DNA of 64,000 nucleotides, from assembly GCF_914484835.1 (NCBI RefSeq), contig NZ_CAJZAR010000049.1, positions 124,001 to 188,000 on the forward strand. The letters run 5' to 3'. Every line of letters starts with the position of its first letter. Position 1 is the stretch's first letter. The stretch is from Paraburkholderia tropica (GTDB taxonomy: Bacteria > Pseudomonadota > Gammaproteobacteria > Burkholderiales > Burkholderiaceae). Below are positions 52,518-61,540 of this stretch, piece after piece. A program made the translations under genes and the position numbers. The notes under the pieces were generated by a model, which was given only the letters and a program-made list of their open reading frames with translations, did no database searches and had not been told where the DNA came from.

Positions 52518-54160
52518 TGAGCGCACCGTTGCTGGATATTCAGGACTTTTCCGTGCGCTTCGGCGACAAGCTGGCCGTGCGCGATCTGAGTCTTTCGATC
52601 GGGCGCGGCGAGCGTGTCGCGCTGGTCGGCGAGTCGGGTTCGGGCAAGAGCGTGACGGCGCTGTCGATTCTCGGTCTCGTCGCGCAGGCGGAACTAGGCG
52701 GGCGCATGCTGCTCGACGGCGTGGACCTGTTGCAGCAAAGCGAGCGCCAGATGCGCGGCATTCGCGGCGGCGACATCGCCATGGTGTTTCAGGAGCCGAT
52801 GACCGCGCTCAATCCGCTGTTCACGATCGGCAAGCAGATCGCGGAAAGCCTGCGCCTGCACGAAGGCCTGCGCCCGAACGCGGCGCGCGCGCGCGGCATC
52901 GAACTCTTGCGGCGCACCGGCATTCCCGAACCGGAGCGCCGCATCGACAGCTTCCCGCATCAACTCTCGGGCGGCCAGCGCCAGCGCGCGATGATCGCGA
53001 TGGCGCTCGCGTGCCGTCCGCGCCTGTTGCTCGCCGACGAACCGACCACGGCGCTCGACGTGACCGTGCGCCAGCAGATCGTCGATCTGCTGCTCGAATT
53101 GCAGGAGCAGGAAGCGGCCGCGCGCGGCATGGCCGTGCTGCTGATCACGCACGATCTGAATCTCGTGCGCCGTTTCGCGCAGCGCGTGGCCGTGATGGAA
53201 AAGGGCGTGCTGGTGGAAACCAACACGACCGAGGCGCTGTTTTCGAATCCGCAGCATCCGTACACGCAGCGTCTGCTCGACAGCGAGCCGTCGCGCGCGG
53301 TGCAGCCGGTCGCGCCCGACGCGCCCGTGATTCTCGACGTGAAAGATCTGGCCGTCGATTACCGCACGGCGGGCAAAGGCTGGCGCTCGCTGTTCGGCGG
53401 CGATACCTTCCGCGCCGTGCACGAAGCGAGCCTCACGCTCAAGCGCGGCGAAACGCTCGGCGTGGTTGGCGAATCGGGTTCCGGCAAATCGACGCTGGCC
53501 TCGACGGTGTTAGGCTTGCAGGGCGCGGCGGCGGGCGAGATCCGCATCGACGGGCAGCCGCTCGCCGCGCTGCGCGGCGCGGGCGAACGCCTCTCGCTTT
53601 ACAAGCGCATGCAGGTCGTATTTCAGGACCCTTTCGGTTCGCTCTCGCCGCGCATGACGATCGAGCAGATCGTCGGCGAAGGGCTCACGGTGCATCAGCC
53701 GCAACTGAAGGGCGAGGCGAAGCGCCGCCGCATCGGCGGGTTGCTGGAGGAAGTCGGGCTGCCTGCCGAGTCGATGCTGCGTTATCCGCACGAATTCTCG
53801 GGCGGCCAGCGCCAGCGCATCGCGATTGCGCGCGCGCTCGCGGTCGAGCCCGAGATGATCGTGCTCGACGAACCGACCAGCGCACTCGACGTTTCCATCC
53901 AGAAACAGGTGCTGACGTTGCTCACGGACCTGCAAAAGCGGTATCGTCTGAGCTATCTGTTTATCACGCACGATCTCGCGGTGATGCGCGCGATGGCGCA
54001 TCGCGTGATCGTGATGAAGGCGGGGCGCATCGTCGAGCAGGGCGACACGCTCGCGGTGCTCGACGCGCCCACGCATCCCTATACGCAATCGCTGCTCGCG
54101 GCATCGATGCTGGCGAATCCCGCCACGCGTCCCGTCGCGCTCAAGGAGAACATTGCATGA
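52514..54160 (+). CDS. yejF: YejF-like peptide ABC transporter ATP-binding protein (two domains)
   Basis: A 548-residue fused double ATPase. Domain 1 has Walker A GESGSGKSVTALS, signature LSGGQRQRAMIAMAL and Walker B LLLADEPTTALDV. Domain 2 has GESGSGKSTLAST, FSGGQRQRIAIARAL and IVLDEPTSALDVS. Both look competent for ATP hydrolysis. It energises YejBE. It starts with ATG at 52514 inside the yejE stop (ATGA) after GGAGG, and its own stop overlaps the tldD ATG in the same manner, linking importer and protease in one coupled series. Confidence 0.92.
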   Translation: MMSAPLLDIQDFSVRFGDKLAVRDLSLSIGRGERVALVGESGSGKSVTALSILGLVAQAELGGRMLLDGVDLLQQSERQMRGIRGGDIAMVFQEPMTALNPLFTIGKQIAESLRLHEGLRPNAARARGIELLRRTGIPEPERRIDSFPHQLSGGQRQRAMIAMALACRPRLLLADEPTTALDVTVRQQIVDLLLELQEQEAAARGMAVLLITHDLNLVRRFAQRVAVMEKGVLVETNTTEALFSNPQHPYTQRLLDSEPSRAVQPVAPDAPVILDVKDLAVDYRTAGKGWRSLFGGDTFRAVHEASLTLKRGETLGVVGESGSGKSTLASTVLGLQGAAAGEIRIDGQPLAALRGAGERLSLYKRMQVVFQDPFGSLSPRMTIEQIVGEGLTVHQPQLKGEAKRRRIGGLLEEVGLPAESMLRYPHEFSGGQRQRIAIARALAVEPEMIVLDEPTSALDVSIQKQVLTLLTDLQKRYRLSYLFITHDLAVMRAMAHRVIVMKAGRIVEQGDTLAVLDAPTHPYTQSLLAASMLANPATRPVALKENIA

Positions 54161-55593
54161 TCGATGAAAGCTGGACGTTGGCTGCGCGCGGACTGCGCAG
54201 CGCGGCCGACTTCTGGTCGGTGCGTTTCGTGGACGAACGCAAGGACGATCACGTCGTGCGCAACGACGTGGCGCTGCCGCTGCGCATCGCGCGCGAACGC
54301 GGCGCGATGGTGACGGCGTGGGCCGGCGCGGGTGCGGGCTACGCGGCCACGGCGGACCTCACGGCGAGCGGCCTGCAGCGCGCGCTGGAGATCGCCACGG
54401 CGCGCGCGCAGGCAAGCGCGGCGCACGGGCTGATCGACCATCGCGAGATCGCGCGGCCCGCGCAGAGCGGCGAATACGTCTCGCCGAACGCGCAGGCGGC
54501 GCTGCCGTCGCGGCGCGAATGGCTCGAACGCCTCGCGCACGAATGCGCGGCGGCGAAGCTCGATGCGCGCATCGTGCAGCGCGTGGCGGGCATGGAAGTC
54601 ACGCAGAGCGACCAGCTTTACCTGACGAGCGACGGCGTGCGCATCGAGCAGCGCTTCCGCTTTTTGATGCCCAATGTCGCGGTGGTCGCGCACGACGACG
54701 GCGACACCCAGGAGCGCACGCTCGGCGGCCACTACGGCACGCTCGCGCAGGGCGGCATGGAAATTCTCGGGCGCTATGGCTTCGACGGCTCGGGCGCGCG
54801 CGTCGCGAATGAGGCGCTGCAACTGCTCGCCGCGCCGAACTGCCCCACGGGCAAGCGCGACCTGCTGCTGATGCCCGACCAGATGATGCTGCAGATTCAC
54901 GAGTCGATCGGCCATCCGCTCGAACTCGACCGCATTCTCGGCGACGAGCGCAATTTCGCGGGCTGGAGCTTCGTGAAGCCGGAGATGTTCGGCAGCTACC
55001 AGTACGGCTCCGAACTGCTCAACGTGACCTTCGACCCGGACACGCGCGAGGAAGCCGCCGCCTACGCCTTCGACGACGACGGCAGCGCGGCCAGCAAGCA
55101 ATATCTGATTCGCGAAGGCGTGCTGGAGCGTCCGCTCGGCGGCGCGCTTTCGCAGCAGCGCGCGGGCCTGCCGGGCGTGGCGAACTCGCGCGCGGCGAAC
55201 TGGAATCGTCCGCCCATCGACCGCATGGCGAACCTCAATATCGAGCCGGGCGACCAGCCGCTCGACGCGCTGATCGCGGGCATCGAGCACGGCATTCTGA
55301 TGAGCACCAACACGTCCTGGTCCATCGACGATCATCGCAACAAGTTTCAGTTCGGCTGCGAGTTCGGTCAGCTGATCGAAAACGGCAAGCTCACGGAGAT
55401 CGTCAAGCGGCCGAGCTATCGCGGCATTTCCGCGAGCTTCTGGCGCAGCCTCGCGGCCGTGGGCGACGCGTCCACGCGCGAGGTCTATGGCACGCCGATG
55501 TGCGGCAAGGGCGAGCCCGCGCAGGTCATCCGCGTGGGCCATGCGTCGCCGGCCTGCGTGTTTTCCAACGTCGAAGTCTTCGGAGCCGCCTGA
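54157..55593 (+). CDS. tldD: TldD-type metalloprotease subunit
   Basis: A 478-residue TldD/PmbA family protein. The zinc-binding HESIGH (His248, Glu249, His253) and the third ligand Cys449 in TPMCGKGEP are present, so this is the catalytic subunit. In E. coli TldD pairs with TldE (PmbA) to degrade unfolded peptides and to remove the leader of microcin B17. The HESIGHPLELDRILGDE segment is typical of a shorter TldD subgroup. The ATG at 54157 follows AAGGAG and lies inside the yejF stop. The frame is open upstream in the yejF region, but that is not coding. Confidence 0.92.
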   Translation: MIDESWTLAARGLRSAADFWSVRFVDERKDDHVVRNDVALPLRIARERGAMVTAWAGAGAGYAATADLTASGLQRALEIATARAQASAAHGLIDHREIARPAQSGEYVSPNAQAALPSRREWLERLAHECAAAKLDARIVQRVAGMEVTQSDQLYLTSDGVRIEQRFRFLMPNVAVVAHDDGDTQERTLGGHYGTLAQGGMEILGRYGFDGSGARVANEALQLLAAPNCPTGKRDLLLMPDQMMLQIHESIGHPLELDRILGDERNFAGWSFVKPEMFGSYQYGSELLNVTFDPDTREEAAAYAFDDDGSAASKQYLIREGVLERPLGGALSQQRAGLPGVANSRAANWNRPPIDRMANLNIEPGDQPLDALIAGIEHGILMSTNTSWSIDDHRNKFQFGCEFGQLIENGKLTEIVKRPSYRGISASFWRSLAAVGDASTREVYGTPMCGKGEPAQVIRVGHASPACVFSNVEVFGAA

Positions 55594-57005
55594 TGAGCGA
55601 CACGCTTTTTGCCGGTAAGGACGCCCGCACCGAGGCCCGCACCGAAGCCCGCACAGGCACGCGCGCAGCGGGCGCGTCGATCGACTGGCACGCCCACTTC
55701 GCGATGCTCGCCGACGCCATCGAGCGTCAGCGCCAGCCCGGCGAGACCGTGCTCAGCGCGTTCGCGGGCGAGCAGTCCGATTTCATCCGCTTCAACGCGG
55801 GCAAGGTGCGCCAGAGCGGCCAGGTGGAGCAGGGGCGTCTGACGCTGCGGCTCGTGCACGGCGCGCGCCAGGCGTATTCGACGCTCGACCTGAGCGGCGA
55901 CGCGAACGCCGACGTGCGCCACGTCGCCGAGGCGCTCGCAGCGCTGCGCGAAAGCCTGCTCGACGCGCCCGACGATCCGCACGTGCTGTTCGACACCACG
56001 TCGTGGTCGCGCAGCACGCGCCGCAACGGCAAGCTGCCGCAGCCGCAGGCGCTCGTCGAACTCGTCGCGCAATGCGCGCAAGGGCTCGATTTCGTGGGCT
56101 TCTACGCGGGCGGCACGCTCTCGCGCGGCTTCGCGTCCACCACGGGCAGCCGCGGCTGGTACGAAGTGGAGAACTTCAATTTCAGCTGGTCGCTGTATCA
56201 GCCGAACGGGCGCGCGATCAAGACGCGCTACGCGGGCGACGCGTGGGATGACGCCGTGTTCGCGGCGAAGGTGAGCGAGGCGGCGGCGCGTTTGCCGGTG
56301 CTGCTGCGCGCGCCGCGCGTGCTCACGCCGGGCGGCTATCGCGCGTGGCTCGCGCCGTCGGCGCTCGCCGAATTCGTGGAGTCGATGGCGTGGGGCGGCT
56401 TTTCGGCGCGCGCCCAGGCGGCCTCGACGAGCCCGCTCTACAAGCTCAACACGGGCGCTGCTGCGTTCGATCCGCGCGTGTCGCTGGCGGAATCGCTCGA
56501 ACTGGGCATCTCGCCCGCCTTCAACGACGACGGTTATCTGCGCGCGAGCGTGCCGCTGATCGAAGGCGGTCGCGGCGTGGGCCAGCTGACGAGCGCGCGT
56601 TCGGCGCGCGAGTATGGGCTCGAACCGAACGGCGCGTTGCCGGAGGAAAGGGCGACCACGGTTTCGATGGCGACTGGCGACCTCGCGCCTGAGGACGTGC
56701 TCGCGCGGCTGGGTACGGGGCTTTACGTCGGCAATCTCTGGTACGTGAACTTCTCGGACCGCATGAATTGCCGCCTGACCGGCATGACGCGTTTCGCGAC
56801 CTTCTGGGTGGAAGACGGCGAGATCGTCGCGCCGGTCGACGCCATGCGTTTCGACGACAGCCTGTACGGCCTGCTCGGCGAGCGTCTGGAAGCGCTGGGC
56901 GCAGAGTCCGAACTGCTGCTCTCCGATTCCACCTGGGGACAGCGCGCGACCGGCGGCCTGCAACTGCCGGGCGCGCTAGTTAAGTCGTTCGAACTGGTGT
57001 TGTAG
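55593..57005 (+). CDS. pmbA: TldE/PmbA-type protease subunit
   Basis: A 470-residue partner of TldD with the same overall fold but no HExxxH motif, as in TldE. Recognisable parts are SDFIRFNAGKVRQSGQVEQG, FYAGGTLSRGFASTTGSRGW, LYVGNLWYVNFSDRMNCRLTGMTRFATFWVEDGEIV and the C-terminal ALGAESELLLSDSTWGQ. The start codon overlaps the tldD stop by one base (TGATG). An N-terminal ARTE-ARTE-ART stretch is encoded by three near-identical 12-bp units at 55623-55658, an in-frame tandem repeat that the core fold probably does not need. Confidence 0.9.
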   Translation: MSDTLFAGKDARTEARTEARTGTRAAGASIDWHAHFAMLADAIERQRQPGETVLSAFAGEQSDFIRFNAGKVRQSGQVEQGRLTLRLVHGARQAYSTLDLSGDANADVRHVAEALAALRESLLDAPDDPHVLFDTTSWSRSTRRNGKLPQPQALVELVAQCAQGLDFVGFYAGGTLSRGFASTTGSRGWYEVENFNFSWSLYQPNGRAIKTRYAGDAWDDAVFAAKVSEAAARLPVLLRAPRVLTPGGYRAWLAPSALAEFVESMAWGGFSARAQAASTSPLYKLNTGAAAFDPRVSLAESLELGISPAFNDDGYLRASVPLIEGGRGVGQLTSARSAREYGLEPNGALPEERATTVSMATGDLAPEDVLARLGTGLYVGNLWYVNFSDRMNCRLTGMTRFATFWVEDGEIVAPVDAMRFDDSLYGLLGERLEALGAESELLLSDSTWGQRATGGLQLPGALVKSFELVL

Positions 57006-57078
57006 CCCGCGCGAGCGGGACGGGAGGTCACGCGGCGCGCACGAGGGCGCGCGCCGCGCGTGCATTTCGGCGGTGGAG

Positions 57079-57118
57079 GAAAGCAGGAAAGCCGGAAAGC
57101 AGAAAAGCAGAAAAGCAG
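57079..57118 (+). repeat. Octamer tandem repeat upstream of the GNAT pair
   Basis: Five consecutive 8-bp units, GAAAGCAG, GAAAGCCG, GAAAGCAG, AAAAGCAG and AAAAGCAG, lie in the 168-bp gap between the tldE-like and GNAT genes, about 55 bp before the GNAT ATG. Such arrays slip during replication and can vary leader length or promoter spacing. No function is proven. Confidence 0.75.
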
Positions 57119-57173
57119 TAAAGAACGCGCAGTACGGAAGTGCAGCAAAACGTAAAACAACAAGGATGCACAG

Positions 57174-57722
57174 ATGTCGAATAACGCAAATCCGCAGACG
57201 GGCGGGCCGCTCGTGCTGCGCGGCATACGGGAGCGCGACGCGGAGCAACTGCACGCGCTGATCTACTCGCCGTCGATGGCGCACGGCGATCCGCAAACGC
57301 CGTTTCGCACGCTGGAATCCACGCGCGAATGGCTCGCCAAACGCACGCCGCAACTCGTCATGATCGGCGCCTGGATGGGCGAGGAACTGGTCGGCGAAGG
57401 CCAGGTGCAGATCGGCCGCATGCGCCGCGCGCACGTGGCCGAAATCGGCGTGGGCGTGCACGGCGACTGGCAGCGGCGCGGCGTGGGCACGCGGCTCGTC
57501 GAAGAGATGCTCGATCTGGCCGACAACTGGCTCGGCCTGCGCCGCCTCGAACTCAGGGTCTTCGTCGACAACGCGCCCGCCATCGCGCTCTATCGCAAGA
57601 GCGGCTTCGAGATCGAAGGCCGGCTGCGCGGCAACACGCTGCGCGACGGCGCTTACGTCGATTCGTTTCTGATGGGGCGTCTGCGCGCGCCGCTTCCTTA
57701 CGTCGAAAGCGAGGCGTCATGA
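57174..57722 (+). CDS. YhhY/AaaT-like GNAT N-acetyltransferase (first copy)
   Basis: A 182-residue GNAT. The acetyl-CoA loop is GDWQRRGVGTRLVEEM. The C-terminal half (RRLELRVFVDNAPAIALYRKSG, FEIEGRLRG and RDGAYVDSFLMGRLR) closely follows E. coli YhhY/AaaT, an L-phenylalanine/L-methionine N-acetyltransferase. N-acetylation of amino acids, peptides or aminoacyl analogues can detoxify them. It stands after the peptide importer and protease genes, so acetylating an imported and cleaved product is a sensible role. ACAAGG precedes the ATG. Its stop overlaps the next GNAT start. Confidence 0.87.
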   Translation: MSNNANPQTGGPLVLRGIRERDAEQLHALIYSPSMAHGDPQTPFRTLESTREWLAKRTPQLVMIGAWMGEELVGEGQVQIGRMRRAHVAEIGVGVHGDWQRRGVGTRLVEEMLDLADNWLGLRRLELRVFVDNAPAIALYRKSGFEIEGRLRGNTLRDGAYVDSFLMGRLRAPLPYVESEAS

Positions 57723-58339
57723 ATCTTCTCCACGATGCCGCGGCCGAGCGCGCCGCATTCGCGAAAGCGCTGCGCGTGCGCGCCGCCGAAGTCGACGACG
57801 CCGACGCGATGGCGGCGCTCATGAACCTGCCGGGCGTGCGTCCCGGCACGCTCTCGCACGGCTACCGCACGGGCGAAGCCGTGCGCGCCTGGCTCGCGAG
57901 CCAGAAGGCCGACTCGATGACGGTCGTGGCCGAATACGAAGGGCAGATCGTCGGGCAGTCCGAACTGCGGGCGCACGACGGGCGGCGCGCGCATTGCGGC
58001 TCGCTCGGCATTTCGGTGCACGACGCGTATCACGGGCGCGGCGTGGGTTCGCTGCTGCTCGCCGCGCTGCTCGACGCCGCCGACAACGCGTTCGGCCTGC
58101 GCCGCATCGAACTGCAGGTGTTCGCCGACAACGCGCCTGCGCTCGCGCTCTATCGCAAGTTCGGTTTCGAGGTGGAGGCGTGCGCCCGCGCGGACGCGAT
58201 CCGCGACGGCGCGCTGCACGACGTGCTGCACATGGCGCGGCTCGTCGATGCGCCCGCGTTCGCGCCGCCCGCCGACACGACAGGCGAGAACGCAAGCGCA
58301 AGCGCAGACACCACCCCGGACTCCCCGACAGCCCTCTAA
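57719..58339 (+). CDS. YhhY/AaaT-like GNAT N-acetyltransferase (second copy)
   Basis: A 206-residue paralogue of the preceding GNAT. It has HDAYHGRGVGSLLLAALLD, RRIELQVFADNAPALALYRKFG and a FEVEACARADAIRDGALHDVLHMARL end. Similarity is clearest in the C-terminal half, so the pair looks like a diverged tandem duplication, perhaps with different acceptor specificities. A Ser/Thr/Ala-rich tail of about 35 residues follows the domain. It starts with ATGA overlapping the first copy's stop. The RND gene begins 15 bp after its stop. Confidence 0.87.
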   Translation: MNLLHDAAAERAAFAKALRVRAAEVDDADAMAALMNLPGVRPGTLSHGYRTGEAVRAWLASQKADSMTVVAEYEGQIVGQSELRAHDGRRAHCGSLGISVHDAYHGRGVGSLLLAALLDAADNAFGLRRIELQVFADNAPALALYRKFGFEVEACARADAIRDGALHDVLHMARLVDAPAFAPPADTTGENASASADTTPDSPTAL

Positions 58340-58354
58340 GCCAGGACGCCTCGC

Positions 58355-61300
58355 GTGCCCTTCTTCTTTATCGACCGGCCGGTCTTCGCGTGGGTGATCG
58401 CGCTCGCCGTCATGGTGGCGGGCGCGCTCGCCATCACGCAACTGCCCATCGCGCAGTATCCGCGCCTCTCGCCGCCGCGCATCGTGATCGTCGCGCAGTA
58501 TCCGGGCGCGTCGGCGCAAACCGTCGACGACAACGTCGCGAGCATCATCGAGGAGAGTCTCGACGGCGCGGACGGCATGCTCTACTACGAAACCACCAGC
58601 GACGGCCTCGGCAATCTCGAGATCGACGTGACCTTCGCGCCCGCCACGAATCCCGACATCGCGCTCGTGGACGTGCAGAACCGCATCAAGCAGATCGAGG
58701 CGCGCCTGCCGCAAGCGGTGGTGCAGCAGGGCGTGAATGTGGTGAAGGCGTCGAACACGTTCCTGATGCTGGTGGCGCTCACTTCGACCGACGGCTCGCG
58801 CGACTCGGCGCAGCTCGCCGACTATCTGAACCGCTACGTGCTGCGCGAACTCAAGCGCGCGCCCGGCGTGGGTTCGGCGGAGCTATGGGACGCCGACGAA
58901 GCGATGCGCATCTGGCTCGATCCGTACCGGCTGCGCGAATACGGGCTGGCGGCCAGCGACGTGACCACGGCGATCAGCGCGCAGAACGCGCCCGTCACGG
59001 CGGGCACGATCGGCGACGCGCCGTTCGCGGCGGGCCAGCAGACCAACGCCTCGGTCGACGTGAAAGGCCAGCTGGAGACGCCCGATCAGTTCGGCGAGAT
59101 CGTGCTCAAGGCGAAAACCGACGGCTCGATCGTGCGTCTGCGCGACATCGCGCGCGTGGAAATCGGCCGCAGCGATTACTCGTTCTTCTCGCGGCTCAAC
59201 GGACGGCCCGCCGCGACCGTCGGCATTCAACTCGGCCCGCGTGGCAACGCGCTCGAAACCTCGGACGCGATCCGCGCGCGCCTCGCCGAACTCTCGAAGC
59301 GCATGCCGCCCGGCATCACCGTCGAGATTCCATTCGACAGCGCGCATTTCGTGCGCGTGGCGATCCGCGAAGTGATCATCACGCTGCTCGAAGCCATCGT
59401 GCTCGTGTTCTGCGTGATGTGGCTGTTCCTGCGCGATCTGCGCGCGACGCTGGTGCCCACGGTCGTGATTCCGGTCACGCTGATGGGCGCGTTTCTCACG
59501 CTCTATATCGGCGGCATGTCGATCAACGTGTTCACGCTGTTCGGCCTCGTGCTCGCGATCGGCATTCTCGTCGACGACGCCATCGTGGTCGTGGAAAGCG
59601 TACACCGCGCGATGCACGAAGAAGGGCTGCCGCCGCGCGAAGCTACGCGGCGCGCGATGTCGCGCATCGGCGGCGCGATCGTCGGCGTGACGGCGGTGCT
59701 CACGGCCGTGTTCGTGCCGATGGCGTTCTTCACCGGCAACGTGGGCGGCATTTATCGTCAGTTCGCGGTGGCGATGATCGCGTCGATGCTGGTGTCGTCG
59801 TTCATGGCGCTCTCGCTTACGCCTGCGTTGTGCGCAAGTATGCTCAGGAAACCGAAGCATATTGAAGCGCACGGCACCTCGCGCGTGGCACGCGTGTCGC
59901 GTGGCTATCGCGGCATCGTGATCAAGCTGCTGCGCCGCAGCCGCCGCGTGCTCGCGATTTACGCGGTGCTGCTGGGCGCGGGCGCGTGGCTCTACTGGCA
60001 GATGCCCGAAGGCTTTTTGCCCGCCGAGGACGAAGGCCAGTTGCAGGTCATGATCGAGTTGCCGGCGGGCGCGAATCAGGCGCGCACGCTCGCGGTGCTG
60101 CAACGCACGGAGGCCATCCTGCGTAGCGAAAGCGCGGTCGAGAACGTCACGGGCGTGGTGGGCTGGAGCTTCGCGGGCAGCGGGCAGAACGTGGGCATGG
60201 CCTTCGTCGATCTCAAGGACTGGGACCGCCGCTCGATCAGTGCGCAGGCGCTGCGCGACCGCCTCAACGACAAATTCGCCGCGATCCTGGACGGCGATGT
60301 TGAGGCCACCTTGCCGTCGCCGGTGCCGGGCATCGGCCACTCGGAGGGCTTCACGTTCCGGTTGGAGGATCGCGGCGGCGTGGGCATGGACGCGCTCAAG
60401 GCGGCGCGCGGCCAGTTGATCGACGCGGCCACGCGAAGCCCCGTGCTCGCGGGCGTGCATTCGGAGGATCTGCCCGATGCGCCGCGCGTCGATCTCGACA
60501 TCGACCGCGCCAAGGCCTACGCGTTCGGCGTGCCGTTCGACCGTATCGCCGATGTGCTGAGCACGACCTTCGGCTCGACCTACGTCGACGACTTTCCGGC
60601 GGGCGGGCGCATGCGCCGCGTGATCGTCTCCGCTGACGCGAACGCGCGCATGGCCGACCGTCAGTTGCTCGACCTGCCGGTGCAGACCAGCACGGGCGCG
60701 ACCGTGGCGCTTTCGTCGCTGGCGAGCACGCGCTGGACGCGCGGCCCTGTGATGCTCGCGCGCTATAACGGCTATCCGTCGCTCGACGTGAGCGGGCGCG
60801 AATCGCACGGCCACAGTTCCGGCGAGGCGATGGGGGAAATGGAGCGGCTCGCGCTCGATCTGCCTCAGGGCGTGGCCTACGAATGGACCGACACCGCGTT
60901 CGAGCAAATCGAAGCGGCGCGCGATACGCCGCTGCTGCTCGGCCTTTCCGTGCTCGCGGTGTTCATGGTGCTCGCGGCGCTTTACGAAAGCTGGATCACG
61001 CCGCTCGCGGTGCTGCTGGTCGTGCCGCTCGGCACGCTCGGCGCGGTCACGGCGATGCTGCTGCGCGGCCTGCCCAACGACATCTATTTCAAGGTCGGGC
61101 TCGTGACGGTGGTCGGGCTCACGGCGAAGAACGCGATCCTGATCGTGCAGGCCGCGAACGCGCGGCGCGAGCGCGGCATGCGCGTGGGCGGGGCCGTGGT
61201 GGCGGGTTGCGCGGAACGGCTGCGGCCGATCGTGATGACGTCGGCGGCCTTTGTGCTGGGCGTGGTGCCGCTCGCGCTTTCGCACAGCGCGGGCGCGGAG

Positions 61301-61486
61301 AGCCGTCACTCGATCGGCACGGGCGTGCTCGGCGGCGTGCTGGCGGCGACGGTGCTCGGCCTCGTGTTCGCGCCGGTGCTCTATTGCGCGGTGGCCGCGC
61401 GCTCGCCAGTGCGGCGCGTGCGCCGTCCGCGACGCCCACGCGGTCCGGCGCGCGGCGAGGCGGTGTTCGAGGAGAACGCGCAGTGA
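58355..61486 (+). CDS. RND efflux transporter, HAE-1 (AcrB-like) family
   Basis: A 1043-residue inner-membrane drug exporter of AcrB/MexB size. It has 12 helices and two large periplasmic loops. Proton-relay residues are intact: Asp407-Asp408 in GILVDDAIVVVES and Lys925 in VGLTAKNAIL. The N-terminus reads FFIDRPVFAWVIALAVM. The GTG at 58355 has AGGA 12 bp upstream. Membrane-fusion and outer-membrane channel genes, normally adjacent, are absent here, so partners must be encoded elsewhere. It is last in the + strand series and may export the acetylated or unprocessed compound. Confidence 0.92.
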   Translation: MPFFFIDRPVFAWVIALAVMVAGALAITQLPIAQYPRLSPPRIVIVAQYPGASAQTVDDNVASIIEESLDGADGMLYYETTSDGLGNLEIDVTFAPATNPDIALVDVQNRIKQIEARLPQAVVQQGVNVVKASNTFLMLVALTSTDGSRDSAQLADYLNRYVLRELKRAPGVGSAELWDADEAMRIWLDPYRLREYGLAASDVTTAISAQNAPVTAGTIGDAPFAAGQQTNASVDVKGQLETPDQFGEIVLKAKTDGSIVRLRDIARVEIGRSDYSFFSRLNGRPAATVGIQLGPRGNALETSDAIRARLAELSKRMPPGITVEIPFDSAHFVRVAIREVIITLLEAIVLVFCVMWLFLRDLRATLVPTVVIPVTLMGAFLTLYIGGMSINVFTLFGLVLAIGILVDDAIVVVESVHRAMHEEGLPPREATRRAMSRIGGAIVGVTAVLTAVFVPMAFFTGNVGGIYRQFAVAMIASMLVSSFMALSLTPALCASMLRKPKHIEAHGTSRVARVSRGYRGIVIKLLRRSRRVLAIYAVLLGAGAWLYWQMPEGFLPAEDEGQLQVMIELPAGANQARTLAVLQRTEAILRSESAVENVTGVVGWSFAGSGQNVGMAFVDLKDWDRRSISAQALRDRLNDKFAAILDGDVEATLPSPVPGIGHSEGFTFRLEDRGGVGMDALKAARGQLIDAATRSPVLAGVHSEDLPDAPRVDLDIDRAKAYAFGVPFDRIADVLSTTFGSTYVDDFPAGGRMRRVIVSADANARMADRQLLDLPVQTSTGATVALSSLASTRWTRGPVMLARYNGYPSLDVSGRESHGHSSGEAMGEMERLALDLPQGVAYEWTDTAFEQIEAARDTPLLLGLSVLAVFMVLAALYESWITPLAVLLVVPLGTLGAVTAMLLRGLPNDIYFKVGLVTVVGLTAKNAILIVQAANARRERGMRVGGAVVAGCAERLRPIVMTSAAFVLGVVPLALSHSAGAESRHSIGTGVLGGVLAATVLGLVFAPVLYCAVAARSPVRRVRRPRRPRGPARGEAVFEENAQ

Positions 61487-61498
61487 AGGCGCAGTGAG

Positions 61499-61540
61499 GG
61501 CGCGCGAAGGCGCGTGAGTGGAGGCGCGCGAACGCGCGTG
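61499..61540. repeat. GC-palindromic direct repeats after the RND gene
   Basis: GGCGCGCGAAGGCGCGTG (61499-61516) and GGCGCGCGAACGCGCGTG (61523-61540) are 17/18 identical with a 24-bp period, and a decayed third unit follows to about 61565. Each can fold on itself (GCGCG-CGAA-CGCGC). They fill the gap between convergent genes and may act as a transcription end. Confidence 0.6.

Noticed and set aside
52468-54156. Upstream extension of the tldD frame through the yejF gene
   Set aside because: That part translates to Arg/Ala-rich shadow sequence in a different frame from the clear ABC ATPase; tldD has its own Shine-Dalgarno and ATG at 54157.
58883-61309. Long minus-strand open frame of about 808 codons opposite the RND gene
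   Set aside because: It is an antisense shadow from high third-position G/C. Its translation is Arg/His/Ala-rich with no domain, while the + strand gives a complete AcrB-like protein.
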